From Variovorax sp. Root411 (GTDB taxonomy: Bacteria > Pseudomonadota > Gammaproteobacteria > Burkholderiales > Burkholderiaceae_C), in the NCBI RefSeq assembly GCF_001425205.1, contig NZ_LMDW01000019.1, forward strand, positions 38,812 to 82,683: 43,872 nucleotides of DNA. The letters are read 5' to 3'. Position numbers and translations under genes: made by a program. How positions within the stretch are numbered: position 1 is the stretch's first letter; each line of letters opens with the position of its first letter. The notes beneath the pieces are model-generated. The model ran no database searches, had not been told where the DNA came from, and was given only the letters and a program-made list of their open reading frames with translations. Below are positions 37,101 through 43,872 of this stretch, piece after piece.

Positions 37101-37663
37101 ATTTCGAGTTCCGCTTCCCGCTCGTGGGCCAGATGCAGGCGATGGGCGTGGAGCTGTCGCTGCGCAACGCGCTCGAGCCGTGGCACGTGATGGGCGAGGA
37201 AGGCTCGGCCGGCGGCACGGTGCGCTATGTCGATTCGTCGCTCGAGCGCATCGAGGTGCGCGTGACCGGCCTGAACGAAAGCCGCCACGTCGTCACCGTC
37301 AACGGCAAGGTGCTGCCGCTGCAGCCCACCGGCGTCACCGGCGAATTCGTGGCCGGTGTGCGCTACAAGGCCTGGAACCCGCCCTCGGCGCTGCACCCGA
37401 GCATCGGCGCGCATGCGCCGCTGACCTTCGACCTGGTCGACACCTGGATGAAGCGCTCGCTGGGCGGCTGCCAGTACTTCGTCGCCCACCCGGGTGGGCG
37501 CAACTACGACACCTTCCCGGTCAACGCCTACGAGGCCGAAAGCCGCCGCCACTCGCGCTTCACCCGCACCGGCCACACGCCCGGGCTCATGCGCACGCCC
37601 CCGGCGACCATCGAGCTGCCGGGCAGCCGCGAATTCCCGTTCACGCTGGACCTGCGGCGGTAA
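34151..37663 (+). CDS. Large transglutaminase-like protein with DUF2126 domain
   Basis: A 1170-residue protein. Residues 1-290 are an N-terminal bacterial transglutaminase beta-region and papain-like core with complete triad: C180 in GSGSCRDSGWL, H229 in TDLHAWCEVF, and D245 in IGLDATSG. The rest is the DUF2126 region (DVRLTMGGEPTYVATSDRDA, HFGQGKWYPGEQLPRWALS, GRHTGTGGGNHFVMGGATP, NTHRSEFCIDKLYSP), whose motifs recall amidoligase (glutamine synthetase-like) folds. Proteins like this accompany ATP-grasp and alpha-E proteins. ATG 34151 is the first of a plus-strand operon; the ATP-grasp/alpha-E fusion follows after 62 bp. Confidence 0.92.
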   Translation: MSIHAALHHVTHYKYDRPVQLGPQVVRLRPAPHCRSNVISYSLRVEPAEHFVNWMQDPFANYQARLVFPEKTREFKVTVDLVVEMAVYNPFDFFLEPQAENFPFKYTQSQAEELAPYLVTETPTPLLQAYLDKIERKEQRTIDFLVGINQQVQQDVNYLIRMEPGVQTPEETLASGSGSCRDSGWLLVQLLRHCGLAARFVSGYLIQLTPDVKALDGPSGTTVDFTDLHAWCEVFLPGAGWIGLDATSGLLAGEGHIPLACTPTPSSAAPIEGGVDESEVEFGHEMKVTRIYESPRVTKPYTEEQWSEVLALGDAVDARLKAGDVRLTMGGEPTYVATSDRDAPEWNTDALGPTKRGYATELVHKLRAEYGKGGFLHFGQGKWYPGEQLPRWALSIFWRADGQTLWHDPELFADERFPTQYTSEDARRFTTVLAHKLGLTERYIQPGYEDIYYYLWRERRLPVNVDPFESKLDDELERVRLRRVFTQKLDAVIGYMLPIEPGNADGDAPALAGPGWKTGPWFLRDDRLYLIPGDSPMGYRLPLDSQPWASKGDYPYLIERDPTAPRGVLPSAAAYRARYAVAASGAEGDRGAVPYAFGTPPVVPASLRMQAPGSAGEGDAATAADDADYKSSTTTRHPLRGESAHWVTRTALCVEVRDPRRANGPAAEKKGNASGVLYVFMPPLARLEDYLDLVAAVEATARELGVRIVMEGYPPPRDPRLKMLAVTPDPGVIEVNIHPAHNWKELVDHTEFLYNAAFETHLSAEKFMTDGRHTGTGGGNHFVMGGATPADSPFLRRPELLASLLLYWHNHPSLSYLFSGMFIGPTSQAPRVDEARNDQVYELEIALKEIAKNREIYGANMPAWLVDRTLRNILIDVSGNTHRSEFCIDKLYSPDSSTGRLGLLELRAFEMPPHARMSIAQQLLIRALVARFWDEPYKAPVTRWGTELHDRFLLPTFVKMDFDDVISEMRQAGYAFDADWFAPHFEFRFPLVGQMQAMGVELSLRNALEPWHVMGEEGSAGGTVRYVDSSLERIEVRVTGLNESRHVVTVNGKVLPLQPTGVTGEFVAGVRYKAWNPPSALHPSIGAHAPLTFDLVDTWMKRSLGGCQYFVAHPGGRNYDTFPVNAYEAESRRHSRFTRTGHTPGLMRTPPATIELPGSREFPFTLDLRR

Positions 37664-37725
37664 GGGGTCATTCGGCACGCTGCCAGAACGGACACCCCGT
37701 GACGGCAGTGTGACAATCCACCCCT

Positions 37726-40461
37726 GTGGAACCTTTGAACGAATCCCTGTTCGACGCCGAGGCGCTGGAGTTTCCAGCGGCCCTGGCGTCGGCGCTCGCC
37801 CCTCCGGCCCTGCCCGGTCATTTCGATGAACTGCGTGGAGAGGCCACGGCGGCAGCGCCCGTGCGGCCGGCGGCGGGAGCCGTGCCTCCCGCTGCCCCGC
37901 TGCTCTATGACACTGCCGGGGAACGGCCGGTGTCGCCCGGCCAGTCTCAATCGCAGTCTCAATCCCAGACGCAAACGCAGACACAGGCCGCGCCCGGCGA
38001 ACAACCGCCGCTCACGCCCGCCTGGAACGCCTTCTTCGACCAACTCGGCCCCGACGGCTTCAACGACCTGCCCCGGCGCGCGGCCAGCCTCGAGCGCCAG
38101 ATCCGCGATAACGGCGTCACCTACAACGTGTACGCCGACGCCAACGGCCCGCAGCGGCCGTGGTCGCTCGACCTGTTCCCGCTGATCGTCTCGCCCGAAA
38201 GCTGGAGCCAGATCGAGGCCGGCGTGCTGCAGCGCGTGCGCGTGCTCGACCGCGTGATGGCCGACGTCTACGGTCCGCAGCAGCTGCTGGCCGAAGGGCT
38301 CATTCCGCCGGCGCTGGTGCGCGGCCACCCCGGCTACCTGCGCGCGCTGCACGGCGTGAAGCCGCCGGGCGACACCTGGCTGCACATCGCGGCCTTCGAC
38401 CTCGCGCGCGGCCCCGACGGCAATTGGTGGGTGGTCTCGCAGCGCACCCAGGCGCCCTCGGGCCTGGGCTACCTGCTCGAAAACCGCCTCGCCATCACGC
38501 GGCAGTTTCCGCAGGCCTTCGAGGCGCTGCACGTGCAGCGACTGGCCGCCACCTACAGCGCCATGATGGAAGGCCTGCAGCACATGTGCCCAGCCGGCGT
38601 GCCGCCGCACATCGCGCTGCTCACGCCGGGCCCGTACAACGAAACCTACTTCGAGCACGCGTACCTCGCGCGCTATCTGGGCCTGACGCTGGTCGAGGGC
38701 AGCGACCTCACGGTGCGCGACCAGCGGCTGTACCTCAAGACGCTGCAGGGCCTGCGCCCGGTGCACGGCCTCATCAAGCGGCTCGACGACCAGTTCCTCG
38801 ACCCGCTGGAGCTGCGCCCCGATTCCACGCTCGGCGTGCCCGGCCTGCTGCAGGCCATTCGCGCCGGCAATGTGCTGGTGGCCAACATGCCGGGCTCGGC
38901 GTTCCTCGAATCGCCCGCGCTGCTCGGCTTCCTGCCGGGGCTGGCGCGCCGCCTGATCGGCGAGAAGCTCAAGCTGCCCGCGCTGCCCACCTGGTGGTGC
39001 GGCGAGCGCGCCGCGCTCGAATCGGTGCTGCCGCAACTGGCCGACTGCGCCATCAAGCCCACCTACCCCGGCTCCGACGGCCAGACCAGCTTCGACGCCG
39101 TGCTCGGCAGCCAGCTCGGCCGGCGCGAGCTCGACGAATGGGCCGGCCGCATCGTGCGCGAGGGCGACGCCCACACCGTGCAAAGCTACCTGCCGCTGTC
39201 GCAGATGCCCACCTGGGCCAACGACATGGGCCCGGGCCACATCGCGCCGCGCGCGGTGCTGCTGCGCGTGTTCGCGGTGAGCGACGGCGCGCAGTCGTGG
39301 CGCGTGCTGCCAGGCGGCCTGGCCCGGCTCGCGGGACCCGACGCGCAGATCGCTTCGATGCAGCGCGGCGGCAGCAGCGCCGACGTGTGGGTGCAGACCT
39401 ACGGCGAAGTCGACCGCACCACGCTGCTGCAGCCGCACGCCACGCCGGCTTCGCTCGCGCGGCACCGCGCCCCCGTCACCAGCCGCGCCGCCGAGAACAT
39501 GTTCTGGCTCGGCCGCTATACCGAACGCGCCGAGAACGCGGTGCGCCTCGCGCGCCTCACGCTCAACCTGCTGGGCGGCGAAGACCAGTCCTCGCGCCCG
39601 CTGCTCGAATGGCTGCACCGCATGGCGCTGCGCAATGCGCTGGTGCCGGCCGAGGCGCCGAGCGCGCCGAAGTCGCGCCGCGTGTTCGAACGCGCGCTGA
39701 TCGCCGAGCTCGGCGACGTGGAGCGCGGCGGCAGCGTCGGCTTCAGCCTGATGTGCATCCGGCAGGCCGCAGCCGCCGTGCGCGAACGCCTGTCGCAGGA
39801 CAACTGGAACCAGATCGTGCGCGCCGAGGCCGACTTCCTGCGCCGCGCGGCCGAGCAGGCCGGCGAAGGCAGCTTTGCCACTGGTGCCGCGCTGCGCGCC
39901 CTCGAATCCGCCAGCACCGCGCTGGCCGCCATGACCGGTGCGCAGACCGATCGCATGACGCGCGACGATGCCTGGCGCCTGCTGTCCATCGGCCGCCACA
40001 TCGAACGCCTGGGCTTTTTGTCGAACGCGCTGGAGGCCGGCTTCGAGAACGGCGCCGTGCACGAGGTCGGCGGCTTCGAGGCGATGGTGGCGCTGTTCGA
40101 CAGCACCATCACCTTCCATGCCCGCTACCAGCAGCGCCGCGATGTCGCCACGATGGTCGACCTGCTGGTGCTCGACGCCGAGAACCCGCGCTCGCTCGCA
40201 TGGGTCACGCAGACCCTGCGCGGGCGCATCGCGCGGCTGGCCGGCAGCGCGCCCGGCAAGCTGACCGCGCTGTCGTACGAGTTGTCCGACCCGGCCGGCT
40301 GGACGCTCGAACACCTCTGCGCCGCGGGACCTGGAGCCAACTATCCGGCCCTCGTCGAGCTGCTCGCCAACTGCGAGACGGCCGCCTACCATGTGTCGGA
40401 CGCCATCGGCACACGCTACTTCACGCTGACATCCGAATCCCTGCGCTCAGTCGGCGCTTGA
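37726..40461 (+). CDS. Circularly permuted ATP-grasp / alpha-E fusion protein
   Basis: A 911-residue fusion. After a low-complexity N-terminus (1-95) come the ATP-grasp domain (~100-580; TYNVYADANGPQRPWSLDLF, IALLTPGPYNETYFEHAYLA, PVHGLIKRLDDQFLDPLEL, RVLPGGLARLAGPD) and an alpha-E domain (~585-905; SRAAENMFWLGRYTERAENA, LLSIGRHIERLGFLSNAL). It equals the stand-alone pair at 28935-31399 joined in one chain. The N-terminal region contains QSQSQSQSQTQTQTQ. The start is GTG 37726; the Ala/Pro-rich N-terminus makes an alternative later start possible. It is second in the module 2 operon. Confidence 0.92.
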   Translation: MEPLNESLFDAEALEFPAALASALAPPALPGHFDELRGEATAAAPVRPAAGAVPPAAPLLYDTAGERPVSPGQSQSQSQSQTQTQTQAAPGEQPPLTPAWNAFFDQLGPDGFNDLPRRAASLERQIRDNGVTYNVYADANGPQRPWSLDLFPLIVSPESWSQIEAGVLQRVRVLDRVMADVYGPQQLLAEGLIPPALVRGHPGYLRALHGVKPPGDTWLHIAAFDLARGPDGNWWVVSQRTQAPSGLGYLLENRLAITRQFPQAFEALHVQRLAATYSAMMEGLQHMCPAGVPPHIALLTPGPYNETYFEHAYLARYLGLTLVEGSDLTVRDQRLYLKTLQGLRPVHGLIKRLDDQFLDPLELRPDSTLGVPGLLQAIRAGNVLVANMPGSAFLESPALLGFLPGLARRLIGEKLKLPALPTWWCGERAALESVLPQLADCAIKPTYPGSDGQTSFDAVLGSQLGRRELDEWAGRIVREGDAHTVQSYLPLSQMPTWANDMGPGHIAPRAVLLRVFAVSDGAQSWRVLPGGLARLAGPDAQIASMQRGGSSADVWVQTYGEVDRTTLLQPHATPASLARHRAPVTSRAAENMFWLGRYTERAENAVRLARLTLNLLGGEDQSSRPLLEWLHRMALRNALVPAEAPSAPKSRRVFERALIAELGDVERGGSVGFSLMCIRQAAAAVRERLSQDNWNQIVRAEADFLRRAAEQAGEGSFATGAALRALESASTALAAMTGAQTDRMTRDDAWRLLSIGRHIERLGFLSNALEAGFENGAVHEVGGFEAMVALFDSTITFHARYQQRRDVATMVDLLVLDAENPRSLAWVTQTLRGRIARLAGSAPGKLTALSYELSDPAGWTLEHLCAAGPGANYPALVELLANCETAAYHVSDAIGTRYFTLTSESLRSVGA
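37942..37986 (+). repeat. SQ/TQ codon repeat in the ATP-grasp/alpha-E fusion
   Basis: Fifteen codons alternate Gln with Ser, then Gln with Thr (residues 73-87). Because it is made of 6-nt-like units (CAGTCT, CAATCC, CAGACG), it could change length by slippage without shifting the frame. It lies in the disordered N-terminal linker, before the ATP-grasp domain. Confidence 0.75.
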
Positions 40462-40495
40462 TTCCCAGACAACAACAGTTCCAGGAGGCATCACC

Positions 40496-41317
40496 ATGTC
40501 AGGCATCGCCATCAACCGCCGCTTCGCGCTTGCCGCCACCAGCCTGTGCGTGGCCTTTGCCATCGCCGCCTGCAGCAAGCAGGAATCCACCACACCAACC
40601 GGCACAAGCGCCCCGCCGGCACCGGCCGCCGCGCGCGTGCTCGTGGTCGGCACCGACGCCGCCTACACGCCCTTCGAATCGCAGAACGACAAGGGCGAGA
40701 TCGTGGGCTTCGACATCGACGTGGTGAAGGCGGTGGCGCAGAAGGCGGGACTCGAGGTGAAGTTCGTCAACACGCCGTGGGAAGGCATCTTCAATGCGCT
40801 CGACCAGGGCGACCGCGACCTGCTGGTGTCGGCCATCACCATCACCGACGAGCGCCGCCAGACCATGGACTTCTCGCAGCCCTACTTCGACGCCCGGCAA
40901 CTGATCGCCGTGAAGAGCGACTCGCCCGTCGCGAAATTCGAGGACATCAAGGACATGAAGGTCGGCGTTCAGAACGGCACCACCGGCGACGAGGTCGTGG
41001 GCAAGCTGCTGGGCAAGTCGAGCACCGCCATCAAGCGCTTCGAATCGACGCCGCTCGCGCTCAAGGAACTCGAGGCCGGCGGCGTGCAGGCCGTGGTGGC
41101 AGACAACGGCGTGGTGGTGCACTACATCGCGAACAACACCGAGGGCGGTTTCAAGACCGTGAGCGACGCAGGCTTTCCGGTCGAGAAATACGGCATTGCC
41201 GTGAAGAAGGGCAACGCCGAACTGCTGGCCAGGATCAACCAGGGCCTCGAAGGCATCCGGGCCGACGGCACCTACGCGAAGATCTACGCTTCGCACTTCG
41301 GCGCCGAGGCCAAGTAG
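40496..41317 (+). CDS. Amino-acid-type ABC transporter substrate-binding lipoprotein
   Basis: A 273-residue periplasmic binding protein of the polar amino acid family (SBP_bac_3). The signal peptide ends in a lipobox (FAIAAC), so it is a predicted lipoprotein, followed by a Pro/Ala-rich linker. The mature domain has LVVGTDAAYTPFESQNDKGE, VGFDIDVVKAVAQKAGL, DLLVSAITITDERRQTMDFS and the hinge MKVGVQNGTTGDEVVGKLL. An AGGAGG motif lies just upstream of ATG 40496. No permease or ATPase gene accompanies it. It sits 34 bp after the ATP-grasp fusion and 25 bp before a transglutaminase gene, so it is an in-operon member. Confidence 0.93.
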   Translation: MSGIAINRRFALAATSLCVAFAIAACSKQESTTPTGTSAPPAPAAARVLVVGTDAAYTPFESQNDKGEIVGFDIDVVKAVAQKAGLEVKFVNTPWEGIFNALDQGDRDLLVSAITITDERRQTMDFSQPYFDARQLIAVKSDSPVAKFEDIKDMKVGVQNGTTGDEVVGKLLGKSSTAIKRFESTPLALKELEAGGVQAVVADNGVVVHYIANNTEGGFKTVSDAGFPVEKYGIAVKKGNAELLARINQGLEGIRADGTYAKIYASHFGAEAK

Positions 41318-41342
41318 ACCCACGCAACAGGCACTGTCGATC

Positions 41343-42314
41343 ATGCTGCTTCACGTCACCCACGAAACGCGCTACGAGTACTCGCCGCCGGTCGAGACCG
41401 CGCAGCACCTCGCCCACCTGAAGCCGCTGGCCACCGATTCGCAGCGGCTCGTGAGCCACCGGCTTGCCATCGAGCCGGCGCCTGCGCAGCGCAACGAACT
41501 GGCCGACCTGTACGGCAACACGCGCGCCTTCTTCGCGCTCGAAGCCACGCACGGCCGGCTCGTCGTCACGGCCGAGAGCGTGGTCGAAACCTCGGCGCCC
41601 GTGCTGTCGCCCGCCGTGGCGCGCGAACTGCCGTGGGAGGCCGTGCGCGAGCGCTTCCGCTTCCGCAAGGACGCCACCTTCGACGCGGCCTCGGAGTTCG
41701 TCTTTCCGTCGCCCTACGTGCCGCGCCACGATGACTTTGCGGCCTATGCGCGCGCCAGCTTCGTGCCCGGCCGTCCCACCTTCGACGTGGCGATGGACCT
41801 CACCGAGCGGATGTACGAAGACTTCGCATACGACGCCGACAGCACCGAGATCAACACCCCCGCCGTCGACGCCCTCGCGCAGCGCAAGGGCGTGTGCCAG
41901 GACTTCGCCCACATCATGATCGCGTGCTTCCGCACCCTGGGCCTGCCCGCGCGCTACGTCAGCGGCTATCTGCTGACGCAGCCGCCGCCCGGCCAGCCCC
42001 GGCTGGTGGGCGCCGATGCGTCGCACGCCTGGGTGTCGGTGTACTTGCCCGGAAAGGGCGACGGCGACGGTCCCGAGAGCGCGGGCGGCTGGGCCGATTT
42101 CGACCCCACCAACGGCCGCCAGCCGGGCGAGGACTACGTCACGCTCGCCATCGGCCGCGACTATTCCGACGTGTCGCCGATGCGCGGCGTACTCCATGGC
42201 GGCGCCAGGCACACGCTGCGGGTCGGCGTGACCGTGCAGCCCGTGGGGGAAGTGGTCGAGAGCCTGCCGCAAACACAGACACAATCGCCTTCCCAAGACA
42301 AGGAGTCTCCATGA
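41343..42314 (+). CDS. Transglutaminase-like cysteine peptidase family protein
   Basis: A 323-residue transglutaminase-family protein (COG1305 type) with an N-terminal beta region (LHVTHETRYEYSPPVETAQH) and a papain-like core: C185 in RKGVCQDFAHIM, His in ADASHAWVSVYL, Asp in WADFDPTNGRQ, all present. No signal peptide is evident. It ends in QTQTQSPSQ, another SQ/TQ tail. Such proteins accompany ATP-grasp/alpha-E systems and may hydrolyse or cross-link the peptide made by them. Its stop overlaps the RidA-family start by 4 bp (ATGA). Confidence 0.92.
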   Translation: MLLHVTHETRYEYSPPVETAQHLAHLKPLATDSQRLVSHRLAIEPAPAQRNELADLYGNTRAFFALEATHGRLVVTAESVVETSAPVLSPAVARELPWEAVRERFRFRKDATFDAASEFVFPSPYVPRHDDFAAYARASFVPGRPTFDVAMDLTERMYEDFAYDADSTEINTPAVDALAQRKGVCQDFAHIMIACFRTLGLPARYVSGYLLTQPPPGQPRLVGADASHAWVSVYLPGKGDGDGPESAGGWADFDPTNGRQPGEDYVTLAIGRDYSDVSPMRGVLHGGARHTLRVGVTVQPVGEVVESLPQTQTQSPSQDKESP

Positions 42315-42769
42315 GCGTTTACGACAAACTTTCCAGCCTCGGCATCACCCTGCCCCCGGTCGCCGCCCCTGCGGCCGCCTACGTGCCCTTCGTGCAGACC
42401 GGCAATCTTGTGTTCCTCTCGGGCCACATCGCGAAGAAAGACGGCAAAGTCTGGACCGGCCAGCTCGGCGCCAACATCAGCACCGAGGAAGGCAAGCAGG
42501 CCGCACGCGCCATCGCCATCGACCTGCTCGGCACGCTGCACGCGGCCGTGGGCGACCTGAACAAGGTCAAGCGCATCGTCAAGGTGATGAGCCTCGTGAA
42601 CTCGGTCGGCACCTTCACCGAACAGCACCTCGTGACCAACGGCGCGAGCGAATTCTTCGCTGAAGTCTTCGGCCCAGAAAAGGGCTCGCATGCACGCAGC
42701 GCCTTCGGTGTGGCTCAGGTGCCGATGGGGGCCTGCGTGGAGATCGATCTGATCGCCGAAGTCGGCTGA
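42311..42769 (+). CDS. RidA-family protein
   Basis: A 152-residue member of the RidA/YjgF superfamily, longer than the 128-residue archetype, in the group with VPFVQTGNLVFLSGHIAKKD near the N-terminus and RSAFGVAQVPMGACVEIDLI at the C-terminus. The Arg that binds the carboxylate in active deaminases appears present in HARSAFGVA. RidA proteins hydrolyse reactive enamine/imine intermediates from amino-acid metabolism. ATG 42311 is preceded by AAGGAG and overlaps the transglutaminase stop by 4 bp, so its translation is coupled to that gene. It is the last gene of the plus-strand operon and converges with the LacI gene, 53 bp apart. Confidence 0.92.
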   Translation: MSVYDKLSSLGITLPPVAAPAAAYVPFVQTGNLVFLSGHIAKKDGKVWTGQLGANISTEEGKQAARAIAIDLLGTLHAAVGDLNKVKRIVKVMSLVNSVGTFTEQHLVTNGASEFFAEVFGPEKGSHARSAFGVAQVPMGACVEIDLIAEVG

Positions 42770-42822
42770 CCTGCCTCCACCCCGGTCGGCAACTCACGCC
42801 GGGCCGAGCGGGCAGCACGACG

Positions 42823-43848
42823 CTAGAGCGCCCGCGACGAACCCCGCACCACCAGCTCCCCAGGCAGCAGCAGTTGCCGCGGCGCCGCATCCAGTCCCCG
42901 CAGCCGCTCGATCAGGCAGGTAGCGGCGGTACGGCCGATGGCATCGGTGGGCTGGGCCACCGTGCTCAGGCCAGGGCCGATGAGCGAAGCCCATTCCGGA
43001 TCGTCGAAGCCGACAAAGCCCAGGTCGGTGCCGAACTGCCAGCCCAGCCGCGCCATCGCCTGCGCAATGCGCAGCGTGACCACCGCATTGCCCGCGACCA
43101 CGGCCGCACGTCGGCCGCGTCTGGCGCGCTGGCGCAAGGCGCGCAGAGCCTCGTCGAGCGCATCGCTCTCACCCTCGACCGATTCGAACACCTCGCCGGC
43201 CACGCGTGGCTCATGCGCAGCCACGCAGGCGCCGAACGCTGCCGTGCGTTCGCGCCGCGAGCTCACGCCTTTCTGCGGCTCCGTGACGTAGAGCAGATCG
43301 CGGTAGCCGCCTTCGACCAGGTGGCCGCAGGTGGCCGTCATCGCGGCAGGGTTGTCAAGCGAGACGAAGTCCGTGTGCATGCCCGCGTGGCGGCGGTCGA
43401 CCAGCACCGCCGGCTTGCCGTGCAGCGTGACCGCATCGACCACGTTGCTGCCTCGGCCCAGCGTGTTGAGGATGAAGCCGTCGACCTGGTAGCCCGCCAG
43501 CGCATCGATGGCTTCGCGCTCGCGTTCGCTCTCGTTGCCAAGGTTGAACAGCATCACGAGGTAACCGGCGTCCTGGCAGGCCTTCTCGGCGCCGCGCAGC
43601 ACCGCGACGGAATACGGGTTGGTGATGTCGGCCACGATCAGGCCGATGAGGCGCGAACGGCCATGGCTCAGGGCCTGCGCCATCGGGCTCGGCGAATAGG
43701 CCAGCGCGGCGATAGCGACTTCGACTCGCGCGGCGATGTCGGGGCTCAGCAGGCGCTCGCGGTGATTGAGGAAGCGCGAGACGGTGGCCTTGGAGACGCC
43801 GGCCGCCGCGGCGACGTCGGCGATGGTGGCGCGGCCCGCGGGCTTCAT
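42823..43848 (-). CDS. LacI-family transcriptional regulator
   Basis: A 341-residue LacI/GalR-type regulator. The DNA-binding domain is N-terminal (ATIADVAAAAGVSKATVSRFLN), with the hinge helix around residues 50-60 (SPSPMAQALSHGRS). The periplasmic-binding-like effector domain contains LIGLIVADITNPYSVAVLRG, VDGFILNTLGRGSNVV and GFVGFDDPEWASLIGPG. It resembles the gluconate/2-ketogluconate type regulators in the core motif, but the effector cannot be named. ATG 43848 lies 24 bp from the window edge; any divergent target gene would be outside. Confidence 0.93.
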   Translation of the reverse strand: MKPAGRATIADVAAAAGVSKATVSRFLNHRERLLSPDIAARVEVAIAALAYSPSPMAQALSHGRSRLIGLIVADITNPYSVAVLRGAEKACQDAGYLVMLFNLGNESEREREAIDALAGYQVDGFILNTLGRGSNVVDAVTLHGKPAVLVDRRHAGMHTDFVSLDNPAAMTATCGHLVEGGYRDLLYVTEPQKGVSSRRERTAAFGACVAAHEPRVAGEVFESVEGESDALDEALRALRQRARRGRRAAVVAGNAVVTLRIAQAMARLGWQFGTDLGFVGFDDPEWASLIGPGLSTVAQPTDAIGRTAATCLIERLRGLDAAPRQLLLPGELVVRGSSRAL

Positions 43849-43872
43849 GCGCGGCTCTCGCTCCCTCTCCCC

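Noticed and set aside
34067..37984. Minus-strand open frame of about 1300 codons opposite the large transglutaminase gene
   Set aside because: It is antisense to a protein with a complete catalytic triad and DUF2126 motifs. The translation is compositionally biased and has no recognisable domain.
37942..37986. SQ/TQ tract as a frameshift or assembly error
   Set aside because: The repeat keeps the frame open, and similar tails occur in two neighbouring proteins, so it is a real low-complexity coding tract.
37528..40392. Minus-strand open frame of about 950 codons opposite the ATP-grasp/alpha-E fusion
   Set aside because: Antisense shadow of a well-supported fusion gene; no domain, start context or conserved motif.
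28935..42769. Anbu proteasome-like peptidase expected with the ATP-grasp/alpha-E set
   Set aside because: No NTN-hydrolase gene was found in the window on either strand; it may be located elsewhere.

Overview
The window is high-GC DNA with tightly packed, often 4-bp-overlapping genes. Gene content (etfB, MscS-like channel, glp glycerol ABC transporter of the glpSTPQUV type, circularly permuted ATP-grasp/alpha-E/transglutaminase genes, ComEC, RidA, LacI regulator) points to a betaproteobacterium of the Comamonadaceae, most like Variovorax. The genus is inferred from protein character only; there is no rRNA gene. No tRNA, rRNA, CRISPR array, prophage or transposase gene was seen.

Layout. (1) 1-2752, minus strand: start of etfB (runs off the edge), an MscS-family channel and a histone-deacetylase-family hydrolase. 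(2) 2821-8541, plus strand: MoxR ATPase, DUF58 protein and TgpA-type transglutaminase, then lytic transglycosylase MltB and an HD phosphohydrolase; this looks like an envelope/peptidoglycan unit. (3) 8551-16284, minus strand: a compact dialkylresorcinol-type biosynthesis cluster. It has DarA and DarB homologues, a 131-aa unknown, a BtrH-like protein, an ABC-2 exporter, an acyl carrier protein, a ketosynthase lacking its first active-site histidine, and a short ketosynthase-like protein. A 231-bp composite palindromic repeat splits it into two blocks. (4) 16411-27173: glycerol uptake and catabolism. Minus-strand glpD-glpS-glpT-glpP-glpQ-glpU-glpV ends at a good intrinsic terminator; divergent glpR is followed, after a second inverted copy of the composite repeat, by glpK. 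(5) 27294-28916: an orphan membrane sulfatase/phosphoethanolamine-transferase-like protein. (6) 28935-42769: two modules of the peptide-modification type system built from circularly permuted ATP-grasp, alpha-E and transglutaminase proteins, flanking comEC. Module 1 (minus) has separate ATP-grasp and alpha-E genes. Module 2 (plus) has a 1170-aa transglutaminase/DUF2126 protein, an ATP-grasp/alpha-E fusion, a periplasmic amino-acid-type binding lipoprotein, a second transglutaminase and a coupled RidA-family gene. (7) 42823-43848, minus: LacI-family regulator.

How the parts work together. The glp genes form a complete route: binding protein and ABC permease import glycerol, GlpK phosphorylates it, GlpD oxidises glycerol-3-phosphate, and GlpR probably represses from the glpD/glpR intergenic region. 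The two glp ATPases are degenerate at complementary motifs, predicting one working and one degenerate ATP site. The Dar cluster should make a dialkylresorcinol-like lipid on a dedicated carrier protein and may export it through its own ABC-2 transporter. The ATP-grasp/alpha-E/transglutaminase genes are predicted to make or modify a peptide; the binding lipoprotein and RidA protein in the same operon suggest a link to amino-acid uptake or breakdown. The most novel material is the Dar cluster's unusual ketosynthase pair, the binding-protein-containing transglutaminase operon, and two intergenic repeat families, one of which places a hairpin over the glpP ribosome binding site.
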